Of a stretch of 64,000 bases of DNA, positions 1 to 11,782 are shown piece by piece. Origin of the DNA: Cristatella mucedo. Lineage: Eukaryota; Bryozoa; Phylactolaemata; Cristatellidae. The first letter of the stretch is position 1. Each line of letters begins with the position of its first letter. The stretch lies in NCBI GenBank assembly GCA_009760855.2, contig WPIO01000103.1, positions 839,001 to 903,000 of the forward strand, in the 5' to 3' direction. The translations under genes were made by a program, and so were the position numbers. The notes beneath the pieces were generated by a model. That model did no database searches. It worked only from the letters and a program-made list of their open reading frames with translations, and was not told where the DNA came from.

Positions 1-628
1 GAATAGTTCCGTCCCTTCTGTGGTACATCATTTTTGCACAGCTTAAATTCGTAGAAGCCCTGCAAATGAGAGTGGACCTGCAGCGAGCACCAGGTCTAAC
101 AACGCTGTTCATTTTAGAGCAATTTATAGATCCAAGCATGAACTTAAGCATGGCTTAAGCCTGCTCGGCTTAGTGTGGCCGATTGAAACTGTGAATATGT
201 ATTTACCTTATGAGACGCTGTGATCTCCACGTCGGCAGTAATAATCTGCCCTTGTTGGTATATCCGAACGATTGTTCCCGAGGAGTAAACGTTATCGGGT
301 CCAGGTTCGTGAAGCTTCGGTCCACCAAACGGATCGCCGCACACCCCACACTTGCCTTTGAATCGCTCATGCAGTACCTTCAGCGAAGATCAATGCGCAC
401 TGCGAATAAGGCTGAGAGAGCAGTCATCGTGGTGCACCATTCTGTCTTGAGCTGACGCTTACATTAAAACCTCCGCAATTTGTTTCATGGTCATTGTAAT
501 TCACTTGTGTAGGGAAGCCCATACGCCAAGCTGTGCTTCTGGCGGGAGGATTGAGTAGACGTCCATGACCCTGAAATCAAGAGCAGATTGTAAGACCATG
601 TTCAGCTGTTACGAGAACTGACATTAAA
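1..628. other. No recognised feature
   Basis: Mixed-composition sequence before the first L2 copy. The short open frames here (for example 210-455) have no recognisable domain and overlap on both strands. I see no repeat tail, tRNA-like box or splice-flanked conserved exon. Confidence 0.4.
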
Positions 629-1720
629 CACTCAGTTGTACCTTTGCTTTGATCCCTCCCAGCCTTCGAGCACCTCAAATTCTCTCAACTCACTTGCTGC
701 ATGCATTGATGACATCCGATCATGGATGGCAGCAAATTTTCTAAAACTAAACGATGATAAAACTAACTTACTAGTTATGGGCAAACCTAGTGTTATTCAG
801 AAATTGGAAAGGCTGACTTTCAAAATTGGCTCTGCCAGCATATCTCCAGTTGCATCAGCTCGAAATCTAGGTGTCATATTCCAAAGCGACCTCTCGTTAG
901 ACGACCACATCAGCTCCACAGTCAAATCAGCCTATTTTCAGCTTCATAACATTGCTAAAATTAGGGCTTGTTTAGATAAGGATACCACGTCCAAGTTGGT
1001 CCATGCATTTGTGACATCTCGTCTCGACTTCTGCAACTCACTGCTCACTGGCCTACCAGCATGTGCGATCAGGCGATTGCAGCTGGTGCAAAACTCTGCA
1101 GCTAGGCTTGTCTGTCGTGAGCGTCGCAGTTGCCACATTACTCCACTTCTCGCCGACCTGCACTGGTTACCAGTCAAGCAACGGATTGACTTCAAGGTTT
1201 TGTCGCTCACTTTTAGGTCTCTTCATTCTATGGCTCCAGCCTATCTTTCAGATATACTACCCCATCAGGCAAAGCATCGTACCACTCGCTTTTCGGAATC
1301 CAACAGTCTAGAAATACCTCGTACAAACCTTAAATCCTTTGGAGACCGTGCATTTAGCTCGTATGCTCCCAAAGCCTGGAACTCCCTCCCGACCTGCATC
1401 AGAACATCCCCTGACCTGACCACATTTAAAAGAAACTTTAAAACATACCTATTTAGGACAGCGTTTAGTGGGTCCTTGTGATTCGTCCTCGATGTGCTTA
1501 TGCGTGCTGACACTGTTCATGCTGCCACTAACCACATTTGCATGCTGACCCAGTGCATGTAACCCCTAACCATGTTATTCATTTTTTTGTTTTTCAAGCA
1601 TGATTTTACTTACTATTCTATTGCGTATCACTTTGCAGCAAATGTAAAGCGCCTAGAAAGAGATTAAGTTCTCTGAGGGCGCTTTATCAAGTGCAATATT
1701 ATATATTATATTATAAAAGC
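629..1720 (+). mobile_element. L2-A LINE copy 1, 5'-truncated, near-identical to the copy at 50641-51895
   Basis: The open frame to 1481 encodes the C-terminal ~280 residues of an L2-clade ORF2. It starts immediately after the catalytic YADD box (LYLCFDP... onward) and runs through the thumb and C-terminal region ([31 protein letters not shown]) to a normal TGA. The 3' UTR ends in the family tail (AAGCGCCTAGAAAGAGATTA... then GCGCTTTATCAAGTGC and an AT/ATT-rich run). By eye it differs from the 50,641 copy by two synonymous substitutions (ttt/ttc and ctc/ctt) and one T-run indel over about 1.06 kb. It lacks the RT palm and endonuclease, so it is a dead-on-arrival insertion, but a young one. 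Confidence 0.93.
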
Positions 1721-1749
1721 CTCCGCCTTAAATTTAGAATTGCCCTCTT

Positions 1750-2491
<742 letters not shown>

Positions 2492-2553
2492 CACCGGGGG
2501 TGACTTCTTTCTGACTCGCTAGCACCGGGGGTGACTTCCTTCTGACTCGCTAG
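2492..2553 (+). repeat. 31-bp tandem duplication
   Basis: Two adjacent copies (2492-2522 and 2523-2553) of a unit beginning CACCGGGGGTGACTTC and ending GACTCGCTAG, with one mismatch (t/c). It lies directly upstream of the hairpin at 2579-2645. Confidence 0.9.
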
Positions 2554-2578
2554 CACGCTCAGCGCTGGACTCACCGAG

Positions 2579-2645
2579 CTGTCTGTGTAGCAGCACTTGC
2601 GAGTGGTGCAGCCGGCACTGCTGGCAAGTGCTGCTACACAGACAG
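2579..2645. other. Perfect 22-bp-stem hairpin, ~67 nt
   Basis: Bases 2579-2600 and 2624-2645 are exact reverse complements (22 bp). They enclose a 23-nt loop that can itself pair GTGC with GCAC. The size is like a small-RNA precursor. The 5' arm contains TAGCAGCACTTGC, which includes AGCAGCA, the seed word of the vertebrate miR-15/16 family. Perfect pairing is unusual for an animal pre-miRNA, so a recent small inverted duplication is equally possible. Confidence 0.5.
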
Positions 2646-2825
2646 ACAGCGTGTGACTCCTGCCAGGCAAGACTAGAAGTACTTGAGCCACGAAATTGTT
2701 GTGCACTGTCCAAAAGAGACCGGCGGGCTGAGATCCTAATAGACTGGAGGAAAAGCGTGAGCGAGCATTTCAAGAAGTACTGCGTATGAAACAAGAGGTG
2801 AATACATGTATACATGAAGACATAG

Positions 2826-3060
2826 AGTTTTTGTCTTAGACTTCACAAAGACTAAATGCGTGCTTCGCTGGACACTCCTTGTGGCACACTCAAAGCCAAG
2901 CGACTTCAGGTACGCACACGTTAAGACAGCAGACTCCATCTCAGGGAACAAAGAGAAAGACAGAAGCATAGCTGAATCTGGAGGACAAACAAGGAAGTGA
3001 ATGGGATCGACGTAGCAGCTACTAGGACAGTTCCATAGAATGTGCAGCATAACTGGCAGC
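2826..3060 (-). mobile_element. L2-B LINE fragment (3' part of ORF2)
   Basis: On the minus strand this matches the 3' end of the L2-B family (compare 11783-12330 and 47425-48089). It has the region around CFSLFPEMESAV and the CACTC-AAGCCAAGCGACTT segment that follows the ORF end. It is degenerate and truncated at both ends. Confidence 0.7.
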
Positions 3061-3067
3061 AAAAAGA

Positions 3068-3122
3068 GGAGCTTTATTTACTTTTTTATTTTATTTACTA
3101 TTTATTTTATTTTATTTACTTC
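3068..3122. repeat. TTTTATTTA low-complexity run
   Basis: Imperfect repeats of TTTATTTA/TTTTATTT. No coding or regulatory meaning is visible. Confidence 0.7.
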
Positions 3123-3324
3123 CTTGGAGTTCAAGAGTTAATATGATAGTTTAAGATATGCATTCTAAGACCCTGCGCAGTCAAAGGCATTTAAGTAAAA
3201 AATTAAACGTCCAGTTTATTGCCCCCATGGAAGACATTCCGGCAAAATGAGGCAATGGTAAGTTCAAGGTTGGTAAGGCAGGCAGTTAAGCTATTTTTGA
3301 AGGAGCCAAGCCCTGGCTGGCGCT

Positions 3325-4220
3325 AATAATAGTAATAATACGTTTGATATAGCGCCCTAAGAGAACTTAGTCTCTTTCCTTTTAAATTTGCTGCAAAGGA
3401 AGCACGATCGGATGGTTCATGGTAGTATGCTTAATAAACAACAAAAATAACATGGTTAGGGATGACATGCACAGGGTCAGCATGCAAAAATGGTTAGTGG
3501 CAGCATGCACAGTGCCAGCACGCATATCAATATACGAGGGACGAATTACTGGTACCCACAAAACGCTGTGATAAGTAGATACGTTTATGGTTTCTTTTTA
3601 AATGTAGACAAGTCAGGAGATTTCGTGCCGCAGGTTGGGCGGGAGTGAGTTTTAGGTTTGGTAGTATACGCACTAAAGCCATGGTCAAAAAGGATTTAAG
3701 GTTTGTACGAGGTTAAGGCAAATAATTAGGTTCCGAAATGCGGGTGGTACTATGCTTAGCCTGGTTCTGAAGTAAATCTAATAGGTAGGCTTGAGCCAAA
3801 GAAGAATGGACCTAAAAGTGAATAACAAAATCAAGTCGATCCGTTGTTTGACTGGGAGCAGAAGTGGTGAGTTGCGGTAACTGCAACGCTCACGACAGAC
3901 AAGCCGAGAGCTGCAGAGTGTTGCACCAGCTGTACGTGCCTGATTTCACAGGCCGGTAGACCAGCAAGCAGTGAATTACAAAGACTCAAGATGGAATGTC
4001 ACAAATGCACGGACCAATTTAGATGTGGCATCCCTGTCTAAAAAAGACCAAATTTGAGCAAGGTTATGTAGCAGAAAGTAGGCAAACTTGACTGTGGAAC
4101 TGATGTAGTTGTCTAATGAAAGATCACTTTGGATCAGGACACCTAGATTTTGTGCAGATTCAGCAGAAGATATTCTGGCAGAGCCGACCGTGAGCGTTAG
4201 CCTTGAAGGTCGGTGTAAGA
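3325..4220 (-). mobile_element. L2-A LINE, decayed 3' half, minus strand
   Basis: It begins with the reverse-complement tail (AATAATAGTAATAATAC then the GCGCCCTAAGAGAACTTAG block) and continues through the 3' UTR signature (GGTTAGGGATGACATGCACA; AGTGCCAGCACGCAT) into ORF2 C-terminal sequence up to the region equivalent to [10 protein letters not shown]. There are many stops and indels. It faces away from the plus-strand copy at 4800-5715, so the two form a diverged head-to-head pair. Confidence 0.85.
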
Positions 4221-4799
4221 GTTTTTCTATATTCTATAAAACTGGGACCCATTGCTGCTCCAAAGGCGTCACTTGGCTGAAATTTTTTCATTTTTAACTA
4301 ACCTTGCACACCTTCTCATCACGAACAGTAACGTTTAAGGTTTTCCCAGCACCCTACCAATGGCTATTTCAAGTCGCCTAGTGTAGACAGAACCAAGATG
4401 TTAGACCGATCGTTAGCCACCCTCCAAGATAGGCAGTCCCTATTTTCGGGCAGAGATCAAACATGCGACTAGCAGTGCATACAGAGTGTTTGATAAGCGT
4501 TTAGCGGCAGCAGCCGTCAAAGCGGACACCTGCAATACAAAACTAAGAATTACGAAAATAGAACTAAGAGCACTCCATGATTATGGCCCACTCAGCAAAA
4601 TCACTCACTACAGCCCTATATTTAGGGTTTCCACTGAGCTGCTCCTCGATTTTATTATCATTTAGCTTACGAGTATTGACCACAATCTAGATTTATTAGT
4701 TGCTACAGCTGGTTTTGGAGCATTGAACGTGCATTCGACGTAGAAATGAGGGCCAATTATATGGCCCGACTCCACAACCAAGAGGTACTTACTAGAAAC

Positions 4800-5132
4800 T
4801 ATGGGTGAATCAGGTGTTACAAAGCTTTTGGAAAACGTACACCTCAAAATAGACTCGGCCGGCGTATCTGCTGTAGCATCCGTACGAAATGTAGGTGTCC
4901 TTTTCCAAAGTGACCCGTCACCAGATGACCAGATCAGCTTCACAGTAAAGTCTGCCTACATTCAGCTGCATAAGCATTCCAAAAATCGTTAATCTGCTTA
5001 GACCGAGATACCGTATCCAAGCTGGTCCGTGCATTCGCGACATCTCACCTCGACTTCTGTAGCTCACTATTTGCATGTTTTTTGGCCTGTGCATCGAGGC
5101 ACTTACATTTGGTGATAAACTCCTCAGCTAGG

Positions 5133-5213
<81 letters not shown>

Positions 5214-5715
5214 TAGGTCGCTGTTACCAAATCACTACAGTTTTTGCCATGCTTTCCCACACAATCAAGCACCATATCGACTTCAAGATTTTGTCGTAAA
5301 CTTTTAGGTCCCTTCATGCTCTTGCACGAGCCTGCATATCCTAACTACTCCGCAATCAATCAGGCCAGGCATCCTAGCACCCGCTCTTCTGGCTCAAGTC
5401 GCTGAGCTTTGCTTCTAACCGACCCCAAAACCTCTGAGACCGCTCCTTTAGTGTATGCGTTCTCACCGCCTGTAGCTCACTTCCGAATGACATCACGACA
5501 TGTACCGACCTGACCTCGTGTAAAAATAAGGAAAGCGCACCAGATCTTCATAGAGTATGCTGGATCTGTATGCGGTACCGTCTGCGTTCGCATTCGTGCT
5601 GATTCTGTGCATATAATTACTAACCATGTTAAAATGATTTATTTTCAGCATCTGTAAATCGCCTAGACAAATATTTAGTTCTCTGAGGGCGCCGTACAAA
5701 TTTGTGATTATCACT
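4800..5715 (+). mobile_element. L2-A LINE, decayed 3' half, plus strand
   Basis: A short frame at 4801-4992 reads LKIDSAGVSAVASVRNVGVLFQSDPSPDDQ (written as the start and end of one match), equivalent to the [20 protein letters not shown] region of L2-A ORF2. Homology continues with frameshifts through the HAF-TSRLDFC-SL region and is split by the (TC)n run at 5135-5210. It ends with the tail TAGTTCTCTGAGGGCGCCGT near 5690. Confidence 0.85.
5135..5210. repeat. (TC)n microsatellite inside an L2-A remnant
   Basis: About 76 bp of uninterrupted TC/CT, sitting where the copies at 629 and 50641 read CTAGGCTTGTCTGTCGTGAG. It probably expanded from the element's own pyrimidine stretch. Confidence 0.97.
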
Positions 5716-6751
5716 ATTAACAGCGGATATAATAAAATATATTTGTTAGCTACTTCGCTTGGTATGTTATGCAGCAATACCTTCTATTGCAGCAGCCGAA
5801 GGGCCTGAGTTTCTATCGGAAATACTGGACATCGAATTCCTAGCTGGGCTGGATCCAAGCGGCTAAATTTAGGGAACCAACCGGTGAAATTGCACTACTG
5901 AAGCAATCATCTATTAATAGATATGCTTGAAATGGTGATGTCTCTGCTTGGACGCAGTGCCCGGGGCGTTCGAGCACAAAAGCAGCCCTAACTGGAATCA
6001 CGGCATGCGGCTGTTGGCATCGACTGCACACAGCACTGACGGTGGATCTTAGTCGAGACTGTGAGCTCGAAGCCCTACGGCAAACAGATTTTCGTCAATC
6101 TATCTATGGATACCTATGACTATGCTGTACCTAAACAGTAACCATGAGCTGTCGATGAAAGAACCTCACCATCTACGATATTTGCACGAGCCCTGAAGTA
6201 CACTTTCCATAAGATCAATGGTAAGAAGAATTAATTAGAAACCGGTGCGTAAGAAACCTAGATAACTAGATCTCTTCTTGGGCATATTGCCTGTGTTGAA
6301 AAGGAAGTGCGACTCGGTTAGTCTTAGCAAGTGCATTTTCAAAATGCTTAATCATGCAATGGGCAGAGCACTCGGACGGTGCTAATGTGTGAGGAGCATG
6401 TAGATTTATCGCTTCGTTCCCACAACGTACAATCAGAAGATGTCTCGGCGTCACTTGGCAGTTAGTTCCAGGCTTTGGGAGCATAATAACAGGAGCGAAT
6501 TTGAAGCTCCTTAGAAACACAGTCAAACAATTAGAATAGAAAAGTACGTTGTGCAACGAGAGGCTGCCATGAGACTAATTCCGATCGACGAGAGAATAGG
6601 TGAACTTTAAAGTGAGTCACGGAATCATGAATTCCACACGCATCTTGACAGGGAGCTAGTGCAGGTTGGTGAAGGAGCTAGCACTTACTAAAGATGACTG
6701 GTTCGTGCAGGGGTTACCCAACCTCATTTTAGTCGGTTGTTGTATAACTCG

Positions 6752-6755
<4 letters not shown>
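5716..6755. other. No recognised feature
   Basis: Single-copy-looking sequence. The small open frames at 5493-5777, 5840-6031 and 6266-6556 have no recognisable domain and no LINE or SINE similarity that I can see. Confidence 0.4.
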
Positions 6756-6839
<84 letters not shown>

Positions 6840-6872
6840 CGCTCTCTCTTCTCTCTCTCCCTAGCGCTCTCT
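6756..6872. repeat. (CT)n microsatellite
   Basis: Pure CT from 6756 to about 6836, then imperfect CT-rich sequence to 6872. It generates artefactual LSLS open frames. Confidence 0.97.
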
Positions 6873-8796
6873 ATTTCTGTTTTTTAAGATTTTGGTACGT
6901 CTTAGCTCTACAATCCCTTGATTTGCTGACGCGATCAATGTCTAAAAACATGATCGGACGGTAGCGCCACGCACGCTGCAAGCTGAGCTGATTGCACTAC
7001 ATACCTTCGCCACGGCAGTCAGCATCCCCAGCCAAGCGGCTACCAGCAGTACCTTTGCCATGTTCATGGGCATACACTTCGCTGGCCAGGAACTGTACGC
7101 TCTTATGGCTACGAGTTAATATGGAGGCAGCTGGCCTTCCTCGGCCGCTGAGAAGCTTTCGGCGGCAGCTGCTGCAGCAGTTGGTACGGCTGTACGGCGG
7201 AAGCTGCACGCTAGCCTGCTGTGACCCGTGAGAAAGAATGCCAGATATCGCTGGGCCTGCTTGCGGCTGCCCCAGTGAGATCCCTGTGAATAGCTTCCTG
7301 CCTTGCAGTAAGGTGGTTTTATATTACCTTGTTGCTCTGGTGGCAGTAGATCAAAGGGAGCTTCACGGAGGCAGGAGCACGGACGTGAGCAATAAATGAG
7401 ACTCTCGGGGAGAATTCTCTCAAGTGCACATTTATGGGATCTGGCTGACTCACTGCAGATGGGGGTAATGCAGTTGTGGTGGGCAACATCCCCTACTTTA
7501 CAGACCGGACGGAGCCTCGAGTCAGCTGCCCAACCACCTGCTGCAGATGGGGCATACATTAGTGGCCATACGCTGCTCTGCACTGGGGCAGCTCTCACGT
7601 TAGCCGCGACACTAGCTCTTGCCTTAGTGGGTCTGACTAGGGCACCTAGAGCAACCCCTATCGGGCGGTCTCGCCAACCAGAATTAGGTAGGCGACACAT
7701 TAGTTAAGCGGGAGCGAAGCGAGGCGTCAGTCTACAGCGAGATCCGCTCAGGTTAGAACGGAACTTTAGTCGGACAGTTAGAGCGGTCGTAGGATGCGGA
7801 GCGACTACCGTACTCTATTAGACAAAGAGCGAAAGAGCGGCTGGCGCAAGAGAGCTATCTAATACATTAAAGGCGGAAGCGAATAAGCCTGAGAACGGAC
7901 ACCAAGAGCGGGTCCGGAAAAGCAGCAGCTACGCTCAAGGTCACGAGTTCAGAGAGAGAGAGAGCGAGAGAGGAGATAAATGAGGCGACTGACAGAGCTC
8001 GGTGCTGCAGCTTCGGTAGTCGATGCGAGACTACGCCTCGAGAGCACGGGAGTCGAACCTACGGCGACGAGCAGCTAAGTGCAACTTAGACTTCGCTGTT
8101 GCGTTTTGTCGGCTACTCAGTTCGCTGCTCATATCTTGTGGCGGTACGCCTTCGAGGTCGGGACCATCGCTAGCGACGCAGGCGTAGGGTAGCTTATTGT
8201 AGTCGGGCTTCGGGAGTTCTCTCGAAGTTAAACTCCTTCGTGTCCGTCGGTCTGGTACGCGCCGCGTGAAGCGCCTTCGCAGGCGCGTAACCATTACTAA
8301 CAGGCCCGCAATAAACTGTTGCTTTTGGCACGCCGTTGCGGCCGCTTGTGTTTTAAGCGCGCTGCAGCGCTGCACTATACCGTCCACCTGTAGAGAACGG
8401 AGGGGGGCCCGAGCGTCTTCGCAGTTTCAGCTCTAATTACAAAAGCTGAAGCAGCTACAGGCAATAGTGGCCCAGGAAGAATTGCCTCTGCCATGTTCGG
8501 CCACGTGTCTCTGCTAATAGAAAATGGCTTCCCGAACCAGTACTAGTACTTGCTTACACGCTTAGCTTCCTGTGCCTTTTTTGCTGTCGTTAGCAGAGTC
8601 CCGGCGTTCGTTCATCGACATTCTATAAATGTCTTTACCAACGGCAATAAGACGAACACGCGGGTTTGCCACGGTAAGGCTTCTTTGCATCGCGATGTTC
8701 CGACGTCGGCATTGTGTGAAATCTCATTTTAGATGGGGATGCACCAAAGAATGAGCAGATGCCAGTTCACACGCCAAGGCGAATTAGTCTGTGAAC
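6873..8796. other. GC-rich stretch, no recognised gene
   Basis: This is GC-richer than its surroundings, especially 7000-8400. A 194-codon minus-strand frame (7116-7700) and a 118-codon minus-strand frame (8031-8387) are open but overlap plus-strand frames of similar length and show no domain. A GA-rich run lies near 7950. It could be an LTR-element internal or leader region or host non-coding DNA. Confidence 0.35.
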
Positions 8797-8965
8797 CGTG
8801 ATGGTACTTTAGGTAAGGCGGTTGCTTTTATGACCTCGGTCCCGAGGTAGTGGGTTCGATTCCTGCGGTGGGCGATCCCTTATCGCCACTGCAAGCGGTA
8901 GTGAATGCCGTAAAGGCTCTTCTGTCGCTAAACAAAAAGAGGCTGTTTAAGCAGCTAGGATTTTT
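8797..8965 (+). mobile_element. SINE2 (tRNA-derived SINE)
   Basis: A tRNA-like head with an A-box-like GGTACTTTAGGTAAGG and a B box GGGTTCGATTCC is followed by the SINE2 body (CCACTGCAAGCGGTAGTGA, GCCGTAAAGGCTCTTCTGTC) and the end AGGCTGTTTAAGCAGCTAGG. The same body recurs at 9957, 44738, 59092 and 60715 and on the minus strand at 31642. The head has no proper acceptor stem, so it is not a functional tRNA gene. Confidence 0.8.
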
Positions 8966-9375
8966 TACGCTCGTAGGTGTGGCGAGATGCCAACGTGCCC
9001 TGGTCTCTAAGGAATGATCAGAAAGTGGTGATTGATGTCTTAGCTGCCCGACTCAATAGTCTTATGAAAGGCAACCCCAAGAAAGTTCAAGGTCGGTCAA
9101 CTCCTAGAGTTTATTCTGGCTCTGCTTAAAGTTGTAGTTCTCTTGTTCTAAAATCTAATGCATCGAGATTATGCGAAATAAAAATTCAGTGCTGGTGAGC
9201 TAAGATCTCGCTTGTTAAGCCACGCATTTGTGGGCAAGTATATTGGGGGTGCGAATATATCCGTTTCAATGTTAACCCTGCGTTAGTGGGCTAGTGTGTG
9301 GGGTGAGAATATCTGCTGCAATATTAAGCCCTACGTTTGAGGGCATACGGGGGCATATGCCCCCGGATGCATATT

Positions 9376-9517
9376 CATTATTCATTTTGTTTGTTTTTTA
9401 AGCATGATTTTACTTACTATTCTATTGCATATCACTTTGCAGCAAATGTAAAGCGCCTAGAAAGAGATTAAGTTCTCTGAGGGCGCTTTATCAAGTGCAA
9501 TATTATTATTATTATTA
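9376..9517 (+). mobile_element. L2-A LINE, 3' UTR tail only
   Basis: About 140 bp nearly identical to the last 3' UTR segment of the young L2-A copies, from TTCATTTTGTTTG through AAGCATGATTTTACTTACTA and the AAGCGCCTAG...GGGCGCTTTATC tail to (ATT)n. It is an extremely 5'-truncated and apparently recent insertion. Confidence 0.92.
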
Positions 9518-9956
9518 TGCTGGATCAGGGACGCTGGACCAGGGGCGCCGAAATTGGCGCCTAATACTGGGATGATGGACCATCTGTGTAGTTTGCCCCG
9601 GGCGCCCAATAATCTAGGAAGGCCACAGTGTGGGGCTGAGCATATATGTTGAGTTTCTGTGCTCAAAGACTGAATGCTGATTGTGGGAGTACAGTCTAGT
9701 GCAGGGAGTATAGCCCCCTCTTAAGGTGCATAGCATCCAGCGGTTCTTTTGTCTGCTTGTGACTGAGTTTTTAGTCTGCCCCGGCAGCCTGGTAGAAGAT
9801 TGGTCCATGGTCTTCTATCTCTAGAGATCTCGCAAGCTTTATCAAGACCTCTTACCAGTCGGTAGAGCTTACCAACCAGCATTCATAGTTCTTGCCTTAG
9901 CCAAACTCTGTCACAGGACGAAGTTGTAACCGAACATGACAGTGGCTCTGTTAGAG
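9518..9956. other. No recognised feature
   Basis: Sequence between an L2-A tail and a SINE2. Nothing recognisable on either strand. Confidence 0.4.
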
Positions 9957-10112
9957 CCGCGATAGCCCATAGGTAAGGTGCTCGCTCTTCGAAATCGAGG
10001 TCGCGGGTTCGAATCCTGCAGTAAGCCATCCTTAATTGCCAGCAGCAAGAGGTGGAGACAGCCGGTAAGGCTCTACTGCTGCTATATAGCTGAGGCTTTT
10101 AAATCAGCGAGT
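9957..10112 (+). mobile_element. SINE2 with well-preserved tRNA head
   Basis: GATAGCCCATAGGTAAGGTG (A-box region), then TCGCGGGTTCGAATCCTGCA (B box), then the SINE2 body (CCAGCAGCAAGAGGTGGAGA; CCGGTAAGGCTCTACTGC) ending GAGGCTTTTAAATCAGCGA. The cloverleaf lacks a matching acceptor stem. Confidence 0.85.
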
Positions 10113-10212
10113 ATTTATGAGACAACTTGTACTCCTTCATTCCCTGTTTGTCATAGTAGAGTGTCTGGTTGTCGTTTTCCTGGGAAAAATTACGATCGAA
10201 ACGATTTCGATA

Positions 10213-10219
10213 GCTATTT

Positions 10220-10250
<31 letters not shown>

Positions 10251-10258
10251 TTTATTTT

Positions 10259-10293
<35 letters not shown>
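10213..10293. repeat. (TTTA)n microsatellite
   Basis: About 80 bp of TTTA/TTTTTA repeats. Confidence 0.97.
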
Positions 10294-10332
10294 GAAAGGT
10301 CTCAGCAGACATTGGCATCGTAATCCGACGCC

Positions 10333-10333
<1 letters not shown>

Positions 10334-10428
<95 letters not shown>
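10334..10428. repeat. (TC)n microsatellite
   Basis: About 95 bp of uninterrupted TC. The RERE/SLSL frames across it are artefacts. Confidence 0.97.
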
Positions 10429-10431
<3 letters not shown>

Positions 10432-11329
10432 AGCATCGCCGCCCTCATCCTTACTATAGGTTAGTTTCTGTTGCCTTTTTACTAGCGCGTGATCCCAAAA
10501 AAATTCTGCATCGACTTCCACGGACAGTAGTTCGGGCAGGCGACTCCTGAAGCAGGGATACAGTTTACGTCTCCTGGTCGGCTCAGCACTTGCGACGCGT
10601 TCCATGTTCTCCTCAACATCTGCCGATGTCTCCGGCAGCGAAAGAGGCAGCGAAAGCAGCGACAGCTATTCGTTGCATTAGGCGATTCCCAGCGATTAGT
10701 GACTAGTTTGTAAATCCAATCATCACGGCACGCAGGACTGACTGAGCGGCCTTGCCAATGCTTTTGCACTCTTGGATCTGCCTGCACTGGCGGTGTGCGA
10801 CCTCCGCACAGGAATGCCAACATCGCCGCAGGCGGCGGCGGCGTTGGCATTGGCGGCCTCTCGACTCTCGCCCTCACCAGAAGAAGAAGAAGAGCTCTAG
10901 CAGCAGCGAGCGGCGAGAAGAGCTCCTTGACTGCGAGCTCTCGATGATTCTAGATGATTCTAGTGAGCACTGGCGCTGGGGGGAGGGAGTTAGATGTGAG
11001 GAATGCTTGGGCATTGACGTCAGCGGAAAAAGCCGTCAGCTTCCGGAATGGTACCGCTGGCCTGGATGGCATGCTCTCGATAAGGAGCGCTGCACAGCTC
11101 TCCGGCATCTGATGGGCAGGTCGCACGTTGTCAGCAGCAAGAGCGCCGTCTGCTGCTTCGCGTGCTAGGCATTTAATTGGCGGCGGGGCATTTAGAAGAT
11201 ATCCGCAGTAGAGGAAGGTGTGGGTGTGGTTCTTGTATCCACCAGCTTGTTTTACACAGACTGGGATGGCAGTTAACATTCTATATTTGAATGACTGCTA
11301 CAACCAACTTCCTGGTTATAGGCTAAGCT
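10429..11329. other. GC-rich stretch, no recognised gene
   Basis: It contains a GCC/GGC-rich region near 10800-10870, a GAAGAAGAAGAAG run near 10880 and a TGACGTCA palindrome near 11015. A 138-codon frame (10752-11168) is Arg- and Ser-rich by composition and shows no domain. It might be a CpG-rich regulatory region or first-exon region of an unrecognised gene. Confidence 0.3.
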
Positions 11330-11780
11330 ACCTGTTCTCAGAAATTGAAACGGCTAACCCTCAATATAGGCCCGGACAATTTATATCGCAAATAGCCTCT
11401 GTGCGGATTCTGGGCGTCCTGCAACAAGATAACCTTTTAATTAGATGACCAGCTAAATCAGCTCCGAAGTCAAGTCTAGCCACTTCCAGTTCTGCAGTTT
11501 TACCCCAAAAATCCAGCTAACTTTGACACGAGAGCCAATCTGGTTGATTCATTGGTGACATTCCGTCTGGACTTACCTAACTCGCAACTTCGAGGTTTTC
11601 CTATATGTCCAGACGGAATTTTGCAGTTCTTAAAATATTTCGCAGCTCAGCTTACCTATCGTAAAAGTCGTCACAGTCATACTTTAGTAGGCCTTTCCCT
11701 TTTTTAACGACCAGCAATGGATCCCCGTGCGGGAGCGCAAGCTAGTGTCGTTCACCTTACGGTCCTTTGATTCTCAAATG
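11330..11780 (+). mobile_element. L2-A LINE, decayed fragment
   Basis: Degenerate similarity to L2-A ORF2. ISQIASVRILGVLQQDNL corresponds to [18 protein letters not shown], followed by the DD-ISS-VKS and HAFVTSRLD regions in shifting frames. It ends where the minus-strand L2-B fragment begins. Confidence 0.7.
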
Positions 11781-11782
11781 TA

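Noticed and set aside
1063-1513. Additional ORFs overlapping the L2-A copies (also at 51118-51687)
   Set aside because: They recur at the same offset in both L2-A copies only because the copies are near-identical; they are shadow frames of ORF2.
2579-2645. Calling the hairpin a miR-15/16 gene
   Set aside because: Only the seed-like word matches; the rest of the arm differs and the perfect stem is atypical. Kept as a structural finding only.
7116-7700. 194-codon minus-strand ORF as a gene
   Set aside because: No recognisable domain, no splice-flanked conservation, and an overlapping plus frame of 103 codons in GC-rich DNA where stops are rare.
9957-10035. Functional tRNA gene
   Set aside because: A and B boxes are present but the acceptor and anticodon stems do not pair, and the sequence continues into a SINE2 body found in other copies.
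10752-11168. 138-codon Arg/Ser-rich ORF as a gene
   Set aside because: Composition follows GC-rich simple sequence (GGC, GAAGAAG, AGCAGC); no domain, and a comparable minus-strand frame overlaps it.
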